From: Marinoscillum sp. MHG1-6
GTDB lineage: Bacteria; Bacteroidota; Bacteroidia; Cytophagales; Cyclobacteriaceae
Reading direction: 5' to 3'
DNA: 64,000 bases
NCBI RefSeq assembly: GCF_024714475.1
Contig: NZ_JAMZMI010000005.1
Location: 206,350-270,349, forward strand
This document shows, piece after piece, positions 1 to 8,780 of the stretch; within the stretch, counting starts at the first letter, position 1, and every line of letters begins with the position of its first letter. The notes beneath the pieces were generated by a model. That model saw only the letters and a program-made list of their open reading frames with translations, did no database searches and was not told where the DNA came from. The position numbers and the translations under genes were made by a program.

Positions 1-133
1 CCATGGTGAAGGCAATGACGAATTCAACCGCAGTTACGGCCAAAAGAATCAACATAACCTTCCATATACCCCAGATCTTGGCCTTATCAGCCGGCTGCAC
101 TTCTATTTGTGGTGTATTATCGTGATGTTCCAT
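1..133 (-). CDS. Cytochrome c oxidase subunit IV, partial (C-terminus outside window)
   Basis: The ATG at 131-133 opens a frame that runs off the left edge, giving 44 residues. A polar, His-containing N-terminus (MEHHDNTPQ) is followed by a Lys/Trp stretch and the start of a membrane helix (residues ~26-44). This is the usual form of the small two- or three-helix prokaryotic subunit IV of caa3-type oxidases. It is the last visible gene of the respiratory operon, 23 nt downstream of a subunit III gene, which is where subunit IV normally sits. The family call rests on context, N-terminal composition and the helix start, since the rest of the protein cannot be seen. Confidence 0.72.
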   Translation of the reverse strand, partial: MEHHDNTPQIEVQPADKAKIWGIWKVMLILLAVTAVEFVIAFTM

Positions 134-156
134 AATTTCTTAAATCTCGGGTTAGA

Positions 157-876
157 TTAAACAAGGTAGAAGAAGGTAAATACGAATACCCATACAAGGT
201 CTACAAAGTGCCAGTACAAACCAACCTTTTCAACCATCTCATAGTGGCCTCTTTTCTCTAATTTACCTACCGTAGTCTGATAGAATATGATAAAGTTCAA
301 TACCACACCACTGAATACGTGGAATCCGTGAAATCCTGTAATAAAGAAAAACAGGGCAGCGAAGTTTGGAGGACCATACTCGTTTATTGAAAGATTAGCT
401 CCCACTCCTCCGTTACCATGAATGAAGTGTGACCACTCCCATGCCTGACAACCAAGGAAAGTCAAACCACCTAAAATGGTCCAAAGCATCCACTTCTCCA
501 CAGCAGTCTTATCCATTCTATGTCCGGCTTCCACCGCCAATACCATCGTCACACTACTCAAGATGAGGATAAAAGTCATGATCCCTACAAAAACCAATGG
601 AAGCGACACACCATGCAAGAAAGGAACCGCCTCAAACACTTTTTCAGGGACAGGCCAGTATGCCTGAGAAAAAACGAAATCCTCGATAGCTCCTTCATAA
701 GCCGGGTAGCTAAACCTGGTCATACCATAAGCAATCAATAATGCTGAAAAGGTAAAGGCATCAGAGAGTAGGAAGAACCACATCATTAGTTTTCCATAGC
801 TGGCCTTCATCGGTTCAGTACCGCCAGCCCAAGCACTCATTTTACCTCCATCCACTAGAACTGTAGTGTTTGACAT
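157..876 (-). CDS. ctaE: Cytochrome c oxidase subunit III (first paralog in the operon's 3' part)
   Basis: A 239-residue polytopic membrane protein of the heme-copper oxidase subunit III family. This core subunit carries no metal centre and stabilises subunit I and its proton entry. The family pattern is visible in the QAWEW segment in the middle, the GFHGFHVFSG helix, and the C-terminal YWHFVDLVWVFVFTFFY helix that ends the protein. Hydrophobic stretches indicate about five helices after a polar 25-residue N-terminus. It starts 11 nt after the stop of a second, shorter subunit III homolog (888-1472), so the operon encodes two. The full-length His/Glu pattern suggests this copy is the standard subunit, but which one is in the mature oxidase is inference. 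Confidence 0.93.
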   Translation of the reverse strand: MSNTTVLVDGGKMSAWAGGTEPMKASYGKLMMWFFLLSDAFTFSALLIAYGMTRFSYPAYEGAIEDFVFSQAYWPVPEKVFEAVPFLHGVSLPLVFVGIMTFILILSSVTMVLAVEAGHRMDKTAVEKWMLWTILGGLTFLGCQAWEWSHFIHGNGGVGANLSINEYGPPNFAALFFFITGFHGFHVFSGVVLNFIIFYQTTVGKLEKRGHYEMVEKVGLYWHFVDLVWVFVFTFFYLV

Positions 877-887
877 AGTGAAAAAGT

Positions 888-1472
888 CTAATTATTAAGA
901 ATCAAAAATAAATATAAATACAGCCAAAGTCCACCCAAAAAATGCCAATAAGTTACGCACATTTCAATCTGCGCAAGGCTTTTAGAATGAACCTTATATC
1001 GAAATGAATTGACAAGCACAACCAGCAAAAAGATAAGCCCTCCTACCAAGTGTACCACGTGCAATCCGGTAAACACATATATAAATGAACCAGCAGGGTT
1101 TCCCACAAAAAACACCTCCTGTTCTACCAACTGTCCCCAGGAGAAAAACTGACCAACCGAGAAGGCAACAGCCAGGACAGCTGTTAGGGTCAACCCCAAT
1201 CTGATGTTGAACAGATTATTCCTTTTAGCAGCCAGATAAGCAAAATGAATACTGATACTGCTTAGCACAATCATTACTGAAGTCACGTTAAACAATGACG
1301 GAAAATCTATCAACGCCCAGTTGCCTTCAGATTTCTTCACGATATACGCACTTGTCAGCGAAGCGAAGATCATGGTAACGGATATGATAAATAACCACAT
1401 CGCAAACTTCTTAGGGTGCATTGATTTCACCCTCACTTTTCCTAAATGTATGTCAGCTGATGATCTCGTCAT
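888..1472 (-). CDS. Cytochrome c oxidase subunit III-like protein (second paralog)
   Basis: A 194-residue membrane protein related to oxidase subunit III. After a short N-terminus (MTRSSADIHLGK) come about five helices. The family features are FTGLHVVHLVGG in the second half and the final YWHFLGGLWLYLYLF helix, which parallels the end of the neighbouring 239-aa subunit III. It is shorter than its neighbour and lacks that protein's extended N-terminal region. It sits between ctaB (1-nt gap upstream) and the other subunit III gene, so it is probably translated from the same message. The twin subunit III arrangement is known in Bacteroidota caa3 operons. Whether both copies are structural subunits is not decidable from sequence. 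Confidence 0.88.
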   Translation of the reverse strand: MTRSSADIHLGKVRVKSMHPKKFAMWLFIISVTMIFASLTSAYIVKKSEGNWALIDFPSLFNVTSVMIVLSSISIHFAYLAAKRNNLFNIRLGLTLTAVLAVAFSVGQFFSWGQLVEQEVFFVGNPAGSFIYVFTGLHVVHLVGGLIFLLVVLVNSFRYKVHSKSLAQIEMCVTYWHFLGGLWLYLYLFLILNN

Positions 1473-1473
1473 A

Positions 1474-2361
1474 TTAAATTTTGTCTAAGAGATACGCTAT
1501 CTGCACTATAGGCAAATAGATAAAAGAACCGAACATAATTTTCAACGCAGATTTTCTTGAGTTGTCCTTTAACAGCATAAAGGTCTGAGAAAGGAACAAT
1601 GCTCCACAAAACGTTGCAACCACCCCACTGGTAATTCCTGTTAGACCGAAATACGTCGGCAACAAGCCCAACGGCAATAGAAACAAGGTATAGGTCATAA
1701 TATTAATTGCCGTATTCAAATCCTTCTTACCACCACTTGGCAATAACTTGAATCCGGCCTTTTTATAATCTTCGTCAGCCACCCATGCAATAGCCCAAAA
1801 ATGAGGAAACTGCCAAATGAACTGAATGCCAAAAATGATCAGGGCTTCGTAGGAAATAACTCCTGTAGCAGCTGTCCACCCTAAAAGTGGTGGAAGTGCT
1901 CCCGGAATCGCTCCAACAAACACTGCAATCGGCCCTACCCTTTTTAACGGTGTGTATACAAATGAATACAACACCATAGAAACCATCGAAAGAACTACAG
2001 TAATTGGGTTTGTAAGCCAAACCAACAACAACAAACCGATAGCTCCGGTTAATATCGAAAATTGAATTGCATCCTGGCTGGAAAGTCTACTTGTTGGCAA
2101 TGGTCTGCCCTGTGTTCTGGTCATCACACGATCATACTCCACTTCCTTTACCTGGTTAATAATCACCGAGGATCCCGAGATCAAAAAACCTCCAAATACA
2201 AGTCCTGCAAAACCTATCCAGGATAAATCTCCTTTATTACCTAGCAAATAGCCAAAACCACTGGAAAATGCCACCAGAGATGACAATCTCACCTTGAGCA
2301 ATTCGACATAAGCCCGGGCCTTTTCAGAATAACTTAAAGAATATGTTGAAGTAGTCTGCAT
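1474..2361 (-). CDS. ctaB: Protoheme IX farnesyltransferase (heme O synthase)
   Basis: A 295-residue UbiA-type prenyltransferase that transfers a farnesyl group to heme b to make heme O, the precursor of heme A for the oxidase encoded alongside. The first prenyl-diphosphate/Mg motif appears as N69-x3-E73-x3-D77 followed by RVMTRTQGRPLPT, which is diagnostic of the CyoE/CtaB family (Glu replaces the usual first Asp). The second acidic motif is D196-E197-D198 with YKKAGFKLLP. About eight to nine membrane helices are evident. It overlaps the upstream ctaA by one base (ATGCA...TAG), so coupling is likely. Length is normal for the family. Confidence 0.95.
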   Translation of the reverse strand: MQTTSTYSLSYSEKARAYVELLKVRLSSLVAFSSGFGYLLGNKGDLSWIGFAGLVFGGFLISGSSVIINQVKEVEYDRVMTRTQGRPLPTSRLSSQDAIQFSILTGAIGLLLLVWLTNPITVVLSMVSMVLYSFVYTPLKRVGPIAVFVGAIPGALPPLLGWTAATGVISYEALIIFGIQFIWQFPHFWAIAWVADEDYKKAGFKLLPSGGKKDLNTAINIMTYTLFLLPLGLLPTYFGLTGITSGVVATFCGALFLSQTFMLLKDNSRKSALKIMFGSFIYLPIVQIAYLLDKI

Positions 2362-3362
2362 TAGCTAGCTGAAGGATATAATCTAGAGTTCAAAAATAGA
2401 TAAAATATAACTCCGAAGGCCAGAGAGCCCACAAACAAATGTATCGGCTGAGCAAAAGCGGGGAATCCCACATAGGTCAAAATAACTCCCAGCAATATCT
2501 CAATGAGAAAAAGTCCGCTTAAGACTAACAGATAATAGTTGCCTCTTAATTCTGACCTATTCAGATAAAGAATATAACCAAGTAGTGCAATAAGTACCAG
2601 AGAATATGAACGATGCACTAAAAATACTGTGCTGAGATTATCAATCCATTCACCTCTCAAAATTCCCAGCCCATTGAGTACATCTATCTGCTCTCGAACC
2701 CCTGTTCCCAAAAGCACTTGAATTGAAAATAATACCAGCAAAACCAAAATTGCCCAACGACCCTTAACTGCAGTTTGAGCTCCTGTGATTTTGATATTTT
2801 GATACATCAACAATCCGACAAGCAACAGGGCCAAAAACATATGAAAAGTAATAAAGCCTGGAAGCAGATTCGTAGAAACCACCAATGAACCAACCCATCC
2901 CTGAAACAGCACCAGGATAAAACCGGCCAGGCCTAACCAAAGCTGAGTTGAATCTCCTGATTTGTATGAATAAAACAAGTTGGCCATAATAAACAATCCA
3001 ATTGCTACTCCTATTAAGCGGTTAACGTACTCGGTCCACGCCTTTGTCGTATCAAACTCGGTTTCTTCAGATATCTCAGGATCGTTTAGCACTCGATCAG
3101 AAAGTTCATTCAAGCCTAATGCACCTAGCACTTCAGCCAATCTGTTATTTTTCTCCAACCTTTTCCTGGCATAAATTTCTTCGTAGCCTGATGGCAATTT
3201 TTCATCTGAAACCGGAGGAATATAATTACCAAAACATTTAGGCCAATCAGGACAACCCATTCCGGACCCCGTACTACGAACAATGCCGCCTACTAGAATT
3301 AAAAAGTAGACGGCAATGATCGTGTATAAGTTGATTTTATAAAATCTATTATTATTTGGCAT
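2361..3362 (-). CDS. ctaA: Heme A synthase (COX15/CtaA family)
   Basis: A 333-residue, eight-helix membrane protein that oxidises heme O to heme A for cytochrome oxidase. The N-terminal signature GGIVRSTGSGMGCPDWPKC is clear. Candidate heme-binding histidines are H174 (TFHMFL), H250 (LVHRSY) and H308 (PIHLFV). The position expected to carry the first ligand, in the EYxHR motif, reads EYVNR here, so Asn114 replaces His (see findings). A long inserted loop (residues ~50-105) follows the first helix. The ATG at 3362 is preferred over a TTG nine bases upstream. It overlaps the end of ctaD by 11 nt and the start of ctaB by one, so it sits tightly inside the oxidase operon. Confidence 0.92.
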   Translation of the reverse strand: MPNNNRFYKINLYTIIAVYFLILVGGIVRSTGSGMGCPDWPKCFGNYIPPVSDEKLPSGYEEIYARKRLEKNNRLAEVLGALGLNELSDRVLNDPEISEETEFDTTKAWTEYVNRLIGVAIGLFIMANLFYSYKSGDSTQLWLGLAGFILVLFQGWVGSLVVSTNLLPGFITFHMFLALLLVGLLMYQNIKITGAQTAVKGRWAILVLLVLFSIQVLLGTGVREQIDVLNGLGILRGEWIDNLSTVFLVHRSYSLVLIALLGYILYLNRSELRGNYYLLVLSGLFLIEILLGVILTYVGFPAFAQPIHLFVGSLAFGVIFYLFLNSRLYPSAS

Positions 3363-5205
3363 CTTGAGCAACCGGACTTACATCCTCGGTCTTTGCCAAC
3401 TCATTTTCAAATGGAAGATTAGATTCCGGAGTATGACTATATGGAACAGTTTGTGGAATAAAATCATCCTTTGCTCCCGGCTTACTATAGTCGTACGCCC
3501 ATCTATAAACTTTAGGAATATCTCCTTCCCAGTTACCATGACCCGGTATTCTAGGAGTCGTCCATTCAAGTGTAGTTGAACCCCAAGGATTTTGAGGTGC
3601 TTTACGTCCTTTGAAAATACTGTAGAAGAAGTTGAACAGGAATACAAACTGAGCAGAGAAAGTCAAAATTGCTGCAATACTTACGAAAGCGTTCAGGTCA
3701 GTAAATGAATTGAATGCATCAAAGTTTGTCCATGAATAATATCTTCTAGGAAATCCTGCAATACCCACATAATGTAGAGGGAAGAATACCAGGTAGATTC
3801 CAACGAAAGAGAACCAGAAGTGGATGTATCCAAGTTTCTCATCCATCATTCTTCCGAACATTTTAGGGAACCAGTGATAAACACCAGCCAACATCCCAAA
3901 GAATGAAGCACTACCCATTACCAGGTGAAAGTGTGCCACCACAAAGTAGGTATCATGAAGGTTGATATCTAAAGCAGAGTTACCAAGGAAAATACCAGTT
4001 AAGCCACCTGAAATAAAGAACGACACCAATCCAATTGAAAACAGCATTGCTGGAGTAAAGTGAATATTACCCTTCCATAGGGTAGTGATGTAGTTAAATG
4101 CTTTAACCGCAGAAGGCACCGCAATAATCAATGTTAGGAACATGAAGATTGATCCCAAAAACGGGTTCATTCCAGTCACAAACATGTGGTGTGCCCAAAC
4201 TATAAACGATAAGAATGCAATTGCCAACATAGACATGATCATCGCTGTATACCCGAAAATTGGCTTTCTCGAGTTCGTAGCAATAATCTCAGAAGTAATC
4301 CCAAGGGCAGGAAGTAATACTATGTATACTTCAGGGTGTCCAAGGAACCAGAATAAATGTTGATAAAGGATCGGGCTACCACCCATATTAGGCAATGCCT
4401 CACCTCCGATATAAATTTCAGACAGGTAGAAACTTGTTCCAAATGATCTATCAAATACCAATAGCAAGGCTGCCGCCACCAATACCGGGAATGATAACAA
4501 TCCGATTACAGCCGTGATGAAAAAAGCCCACACTGTCAATGGCAGTCTGGAGAATGACATTCCCTCGGTTCGAAGGTTAATTACGGTTGTGATATAGTTG
4601 ATACCACCGAGTAATGTGGAGGCAATGAAGAACACCATGGCAACTAACCACAAAGTCATACCCAAGCCAGATCCCGAAATAGCCTGAGGTAACGCACTCA
4701 AAGGAGGATAAACGGTCCATCCTCCTCCTGCAGGTCCTGTTTCAAGAAACAGAGAAACGAACATTATAGTACTGGAAATAAAGAATAACCAATAGGATAA
4801 CATGTTCATAAAACCAGAAGCCATATCCCTGGCTCCAATTTGAAGAGGGATCAAAAAGTTACTAAAGGTACCACTCAGCCCCGCTGTCAAAACAAAGAAT
4901 ACCATGATAGTACCATGCATGGTAACGAGGGCCAAATAGAACTCAGAATCCAATTTCCCAGCTGAAGTGATCCACTTACCCAAAATTGGTCTCAACCACT
5001 CTAGACTCATATCAGGGAAACCTAACTGGAGTCTGAAAATTATTGACAACCCACCACCGATAAGTGCCCAAAAAATACCTGAGATCAGGTACTGCTTGGC
5101 AATCATCTTATGATCAGTGCTGAAAATATATTTTTGAATGAAGCTTTGCTCATGATGCTCATCATGATGCACTTCTTCTCCTATGTGAATGTCCGCTACT
5201 GACAT
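3352..5205 (-). CDS. ctaD: Cytochrome c oxidase subunit I (heme-copper catalytic subunit)
   Basis: The 617-residue catalytic subunit of an aa3/caa3 oxidase, which reduces O2 at the heme a3-CuB site and pumps protons. Visible ligands and channel residues are: H97 (low-spin heme a) in TMHGTI; H290, E292 and Y294 in GHPEVY (CuB ligand, A1-type D-channel glutamate, His-Tyr crosslink tyrosine); H339-H340 in WAHHMF (CuB); and H425/H427 in VAHFHLVMG (heme a3 and heme a). There are twelve or more membrane helices with a His-rich cytoplasmic N-terminus. The last ~90 residues are polar. It lies 12 nt after ctaC in the operon, and its length is typical of Bacteroidota subunit I. Confidence 0.98.
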   Translation of the reverse strand: MSVADIHIGEEVHHDEHHEQSFIQKYIFSTDHKMIAKQYLISGIFWALIGGGLSIIFRLQLGFPDMSLEWLRPILGKWITSAGKLDSEFYLALVTMHGTIMVFFVLTAGLSGTFSNFLIPLQIGARDMASGFMNMLSYWLFFISSTIMFVSLFLETGPAGGGWTVYPPLSALPQAISGSGLGMTLWLVAMVFFIASTLLGGINYITTVINLRTEGMSFSRLPLTVWAFFITAVIGLLSFPVLVAAALLLVFDRSFGTSFYLSEIYIGGEALPNMGGSPILYQHLFWFLGHPEVYIVLLPALGITSEIIATNSRKPIFGYTAMIMSMLAIAFLSFIVWAHHMFVTGMNPFLGSIFMFLTLIIAVPSAVKAFNYITTLWKGNIHFTPAMLFSIGLVSFFISGGLTGIFLGNSALDINLHDTYFVVAHFHLVMGSASFFGMLAGVYHWFPKMFGRMMDEKLGYIHFWFSFVGIYLVFFPLHYVGIAGFPRRYYSWTNFDAFNSFTDLNAFVSIAAILTFSAQFVFLFNFFYSIFKGRKAPQNPWGSTTLEWTTPRIPGHGNWEGDIPKVYRWAYDYSKPGAKDDFIPQTVPYSHTPESNLPFENELAKTEDVSPVAQDAK

Positions 5206-5217
5206 GTTTTAATGCTT

Positions 5218-6303
5218 TTAATTTGTACTAACTAGTGCGTTATCAATATTAACAATCTCAGCCTCTTCTGCCTCAATTCCAGCAGCGATCTTGGCCATCT
5301 CTTTAAGTTCAGCAGGAACCTGACTCAGGTAATCTTCATTTTGCTTCAACCATGGAGTCTGTTCGCTGTACCACTTTTCGTAATCCGCGGGTTCGTCTAC
5401 CACAACAACATATCGCATTGCGAAGTGACCCTTACCACATATTTTATTACAAACTAATTCATAGTTAAAATCCGGATTTCCAGTCTCTGCTCTCATATCA
5501 GCTGTAGACTTGGTTGGAGTAAACCAGAAGTGTGTCGGCATGCCTGGAACCGCGTTCATCTGCATTCTGAAATGTGGCATGTAAACACTGTGAATCACAT
5601 CTCTAGCTCTGATTTTTAGCAATACCGGCTTTCCTTTAGGAATGTGAAGTTCTAATGGGATGAAATCATCAAAAGATGCCTTGTCTGAAAAGTCAATACC
5701 CATTTGATTGGTAACATCGATTTTTTTGTAGTCTGAATCTCCAAGCTTTTTATCATCTCCAGGGTATCTAACCGCCCAGGCATATTGATAGCCCATTACC
5801 TCAACCACTTCAGCACCTTCAGGAGCCGGACTGGTGATCCCTACCCATGCTTTCCAACCGGAAACAATTAGGACTGCCAAAACAACTGCAGGGACAGCCG
5901 TCCAAATCACCTCAAGTTTATTATTGTGAGCGTAGAAAGTTGCCTTTCCGTCCTTCTTATATTGGTACTTATATGAAAATCCAAAAAGGAATATTTGAGT
6001 AATCACGAAAACAAATCCCGTAATACCCATGGTGATCCAGAACAGTCTTTCAGTTATCAGACCGTGCTCGGATGCTATTGGCTGAACAAAATCTTCATCC
6101 AGTCCCCCGAATGAATAGTAGAAAAACCCGAACAAGCCAGCGACCAGAAAGAGCGCAAGCAGTGTCGCATTTAATTTGTTGTTACTCGGCTCAGGTTTTT
6201 TTGCATCACCTTTTGCGATCCCAACCAATGTCGTCACCTTGAAGATTGCTATCAAGATGGCAACAATCAATATTACCGCTAAAACTATGATCAAATTCAA
6301 CAT
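5218..6303 (-). CDS. ctaC: Cytochrome c oxidase subunit II (CuA subunit)
   Basis: The 361-residue subunit that receives electrons from cytochrome c through its binuclear CuA centre. The CuA ligands are visible as H238 (VIHSVYMP), C285, C289, H293 and M296 (CNKICGKGHFAM). Four hydrophobic segments precede the periplasmic cupredoxin domain (residues ~1-21, 46-65, 88-109, 133-151). Most subunit II proteins have two, so there is an N-terminal two-helix extension. No heme c motif is present, so electrons must come from a separate cytochrome c or from an ActA/ActE heme domain. The ATG at 6303 follows AGGAGAGAT. It lies 21 nt after actF. Confidence 0.97.
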   Translation of the reverse strand: MLNLIIVLAVILIVAILIAIFKVTTLVGIAKGDAKKPEPSNNKLNATLLALFLVAGLFGFFYYSFGGLDEDFVQPIASEHGLITERLFWITMGITGFVFVITQIFLFGFSYKYQYKKDGKATFYAHNNKLEVIWTAVPAVVLAVLIVSGWKAWVGITSPAPEGAEVVEVMGYQYAWAVRYPGDDKKLGDSDYKKIDVTNQMGIDFSDKASFDDFIPLELHIPKGKPVLLKIRARDVIHSVYMPHFRMQMNAVPGMPTHFWFTPTKSTADMRAETGNPDFNYELVCNKICGKGHFAMRYVVVVDEPADYEKWYSEQTPWLKQNEDYLSQVPAELKEMAKIAAGIEAEEAEIVNIDNALVSTN

Positions 6304-6324
6304 ATCTCTCCTATTACTCTTTTA

Positions 6325-7605
6325 TCAAATATGGTGATGTAAACTTTCCTCTAACATTGGGTGATTCTTCGCTACCAATGCCGATTTGCTCAATTGATTT
6401 AGTACTACAAAGATAAATGCACCAGCATAAATCAGCATAAGTCCTACCTCTAATGCTCCAAAACCACCATTACCTTTTAAGGTGCCTGGAGTGATCATTA
6501 GGTAGAAGTCAAACCAATGTCCTATAATAACGATCGGTGTAACCACTTTCATGAACCTTGAATGTCTCTTAGAATCTCTTGTCATCAATAACAAGAATGG
6601 CAAGAAGAAGTTAAGAAACAGGTTCAAAAAGAAATATGGAGCATAGTGATCATTCTTCCATCTCTCAACGAAATAAATTGACTCCTCAGGAATATTCGCA
6701 TAGTAGATCAATAGGAATTGAGAGAACCACACGTAGGTCCAGAAAATACTGAATGCAAAGATGAACTTACCTAAATCATGTAGATGGTTGGCATTAACCA
6801 CTGACAAGTAACCTTTGTCTTTTAGCAATACCACAATAAGCGCGATCAAGGCCAATCCTGATACCCACCAGCTGGCAAACATGTACCAACCGAACATGGT
6901 ACTAAACCAGTGTGTATCGATTGACATTACCCAGTCCCATGCTGACATTGAAGATGACACAGCAAAGAACACCAAGAAAATAGCAGATAGCTTACGCATC
7001 TGATACCACTTTTCAGTTCCTCCATCAACATCCTCGCTGATAGCCGTTGCTTTAAGTTTTAGAAACAACACGTACCATACACCAAAGAATATCACCATTC
7101 TGGCAATAAAGAAAAGTGGAAAGCCTCCTTTATGCAATGGCCAATAGAAATAGCCACCCTTACCATCTATAATAGAATCGTAATCTTCAGAAGAGGTGTC
7201 ATATAAATCATGATGTGTCCAATGGAAAATATCATGCCCTGCAATAAAGAAGACAACCAGCATCAAAACAGCTGCAATCGGTAACCATGCACCAAATGCC
7301 AGTGGAATTCTTTTAAGACCTGCAGACCACCCAGCCTGAGCAGCATATTGTACTGCAAAAAAGAAAACACCGATAACTGCTAAACCTGCAAAAAACACAT
7401 TGTTGATCCAGAGGTTTGCGAATAATCGTTGTGTCCAGTGAAAAGCATGATGTCCACCTTCGGCCACTGCCTCGTGACCTTCATGGCCATGACCTCCCAT
7501 GTTCAGGGAGATAATACCTATGATAACAAGGATAATTCCGACCCCTATTGTAATGAAGAGGTTCTTTTTGGCCTTACCTGTAAATTCAAATTTTTCTTCA
7601 ACCAT
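6325..7605 (-). CDS. actF: Alternative complex III membrane subunit ActF
   Basis: A 426-residue integral membrane protein matching the ActF subunit of quinol:cytochrome c oxidoreductase (alternative complex III). It begins with the polar MVEEKFEFTGKAKKNLF and then has about ten helices, with a His-rich periplasmic loop after the first (HGHEGHEAVAEGGHH). ActF pairs with ActC to form the membrane part that handles quinol. The ATG at 7605 is preferred. A reading frame extends 22 residues upstream to 7671, but that would overlap actE by 43 nt, and family members start near the EEKFEFT motif. It lies between actE and ctaC, linking the quinol oxidase and terminal oxidase halves of the operon. Confidence 0.93.
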   Translation of the reverse strand: MVEEKFEFTGKAKKNLFITIGVGIILVIIGIISLNMGGHGHEGHEAVAEGGHHAFHWTQRLFANLWINNVFFAGLAVIGVFFFAVQYAAQAGWSAGLKRIPLAFGAWLPIAAVLMLVVFFIAGHDIFHWTHHDLYDTSSEDYDSIIDGKGGYFYWPLHKGGFPLFFIARMVIFFGVWYVLFLKLKATAISEDVDGGTEKWYQMRKLSAIFLVFFAVSSSMSAWDWVMSIDTHWFSTMFGWYMFASWWVSGLALIALIVVLLKDKGYLSVVNANHLHDLGKFIFAFSIFWTYVWFSQFLLIYYANIPEESIYFVERWKNDHYAPYFFLNLFLNFFLPFLLLMTRDSKRHSRFMKVVTPIVIIGHWFDFYLMITPGTLKGNGGFGALEVGLMLIYAGAFIFVVLNQLSKSALVAKNHPMLEESLHHHI

Positions 7606-7628
7606 ATCTCTAATGGGTAAATCTGCTT

Positions 7629-8246
7629 TTATTGTTTTTGTAGGGTTTGAACATAAGACACAATCTTCCATCGCTCCTCAACACTCAATTGAGATGAATG
7701 AGCTCCCATCCTACCCTTACCGTGCGTAATTACGTGGAATATGTGACCTTCAGGTTGATCCTTGATAGCTGCCGAATTATAAGTTGGCACCCCTTTGAAT
7801 ACTTTACCTACGCTACCGTCTCCCATACCTTTAGCACCATGACAATGATCACAAAAACGATCGTATAGTGCCTTCCCTTCTTTCACTACATCGGGAGTAA
7901 ACTCGATTGGGCTGGTTAACTCGGTGGCAGCCGTTTCATAATCATCAGGAGCAATATGATTTGGAATCCCACCTCTTCTGATTGTACCAGCTACTGGCTC
8001 TCTCATGGTCATTCCAAAAGCATTATACTCGTTAGAGTTATAAAACTCTCCATGTTCATCCTCAGGGTTTGAGTCTAACCACGTACCAGCTTCTTTGTCC
8101 TGAATTTGAGAAAGAGGCTCATAAGGTGTAGAGTGATACATTTGTGGGGCATATTCTAACCCGGTATTATCCGGACCTGCAGTGCAAGACGCAAGCATCA
8201 AAACAACACCACCTACAATACCTACTTGATAAATCTTCTTTAACAT
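7629..8246 (-). CDS. actE: Alternative complex III monoheme cytochrome c lipoprotein ActE
   Basis: A 205-residue periplasmic lipoprotein. Residues 1-20 form a signal peptide ending in the lipobox LAS-C21, so the mature protein is anchored by a lipidated Cys. A single c-type heme site, C132-D-H-C135-H136, lies in the C-terminal class-I cytochrome domain (RFCDHCHGAKGMGDG), with a Met-containing loop (GRMGAHS) downstream as a possible axial ligand. In alternative complex III this subunit is one of the electron exits towards the oxidase. The gene is 8 nt after actD and 23 nt before the preferred actF start. Length and domain order are normal. Confidence 0.94.
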   Translation of the reverse strand: MLKKIYQVGIVGGVVLMLASCTAGPDNTGLEYAPQMYHSTPYEPLSQIQDKEAGTWLDSNPEDEHGEFYNSNEYNAFGMTMREPVAGTIRRGGIPNHIAPDDYETAATELTSPIEFTPDVVKEGKALYDRFCDHCHGAKGMGDGSVGKVFKGVPTYNSAAIKDQPEGHIFHVITHGKGRMGAHSSQLSVEERWKIVSYVQTLQKQ

Positions 8247-8254
8247 GGTATCTC

Positions 8255-8779
8255 TTATACTGTTTTCTTATTAACCTCAATAGCTCCGTTATCAGAAAAC
8301 ATTTTCGTGATAACATCTTCGCTCAAACTATTCTTGTTAAGATCCACTGCCACGACGTGCTTGTCATCAGTGATTCTGATATCCAATAAATTAGGTTTTC
8401 CCCAGGGCTTTAGATTAGAGATAACGAGAAACGTTCCTACCATTCCAAAACTTGCCAATAAGACTGTCAGCTCGAAAGTCACCGGAATAAATGATGGAAA
8501 AGGAATAAAATCTTTACCTCCAATGATCATAGGCCAATCAACCCCCATCATACCAATCTGCATGGTTAACGCCAGGGATGTTCCCAAAAGACCAAACAGG
8601 AATGCCACGATAGTCAACCTCGAACCCTTGTAACCTAAAGCATCATCCATACCGTGTACAGGAAATGGAGAATAAACTTCATCAACCTTCACACCTCCGG
8701 CACGAACTGTTTTAACTGCATCGAGTAGAACATCTTCGTCCTCGTATACACCTAATATATAATTCTTAGATTCTGACAT
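8255..8779 (-). CDS. actD: Alternative complex III subunit ActD (DUF3341)
   Basis: A 174-residue protein with the DUF3341/ActD layout. A soluble N-terminal region (YILGVYEDEDVLLDAVKTV) is followed by two membrane helices (residues ~57-80 and ~98-122) and a short C-terminal tail. ActD is a structural membrane subunit of alternative complex III with no cofactor. The ATG at 8779 is preferred to one 10 codons upstream because it begins one base after the actC stop and is preceded by AGGAGAAAAG. The upstream start would overlap actC. The gene is embedded in the canonical actABCDEF order, which is strong support on its own. Confidence 0.93.
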   Translation of the reverse strand: MSESKNYILGVYEDEDVLLDAVKTVRAGGVKVDEVYSPFPVHGMDDALGYKGSRLTIVAFLFGLLGTSLALTMQIGMMGVDWPMIIGGKDFIPFPSFIPVTFELTVLLASFGMVGTFLVISNLKPWGKPNLLDIRITDDKHVVAVDLNKNSLSEDVITKMFSDNGAIEVNKKTV

Positions 8780-8780
8780 C

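Noticed and set aside
3363..3371. TTG start of ctaA nine bases upstream
   Set aside because: An ATG at 3362 fits the family's N-terminus and a smaller overlap with ctaD.
7606..7671. 22-residue N-terminal extension of ActF
   Set aside because: It would overlap actE by 43 nt and is not in line with the EEKFEFT start of the family. The ATG at 7605 is better placed.
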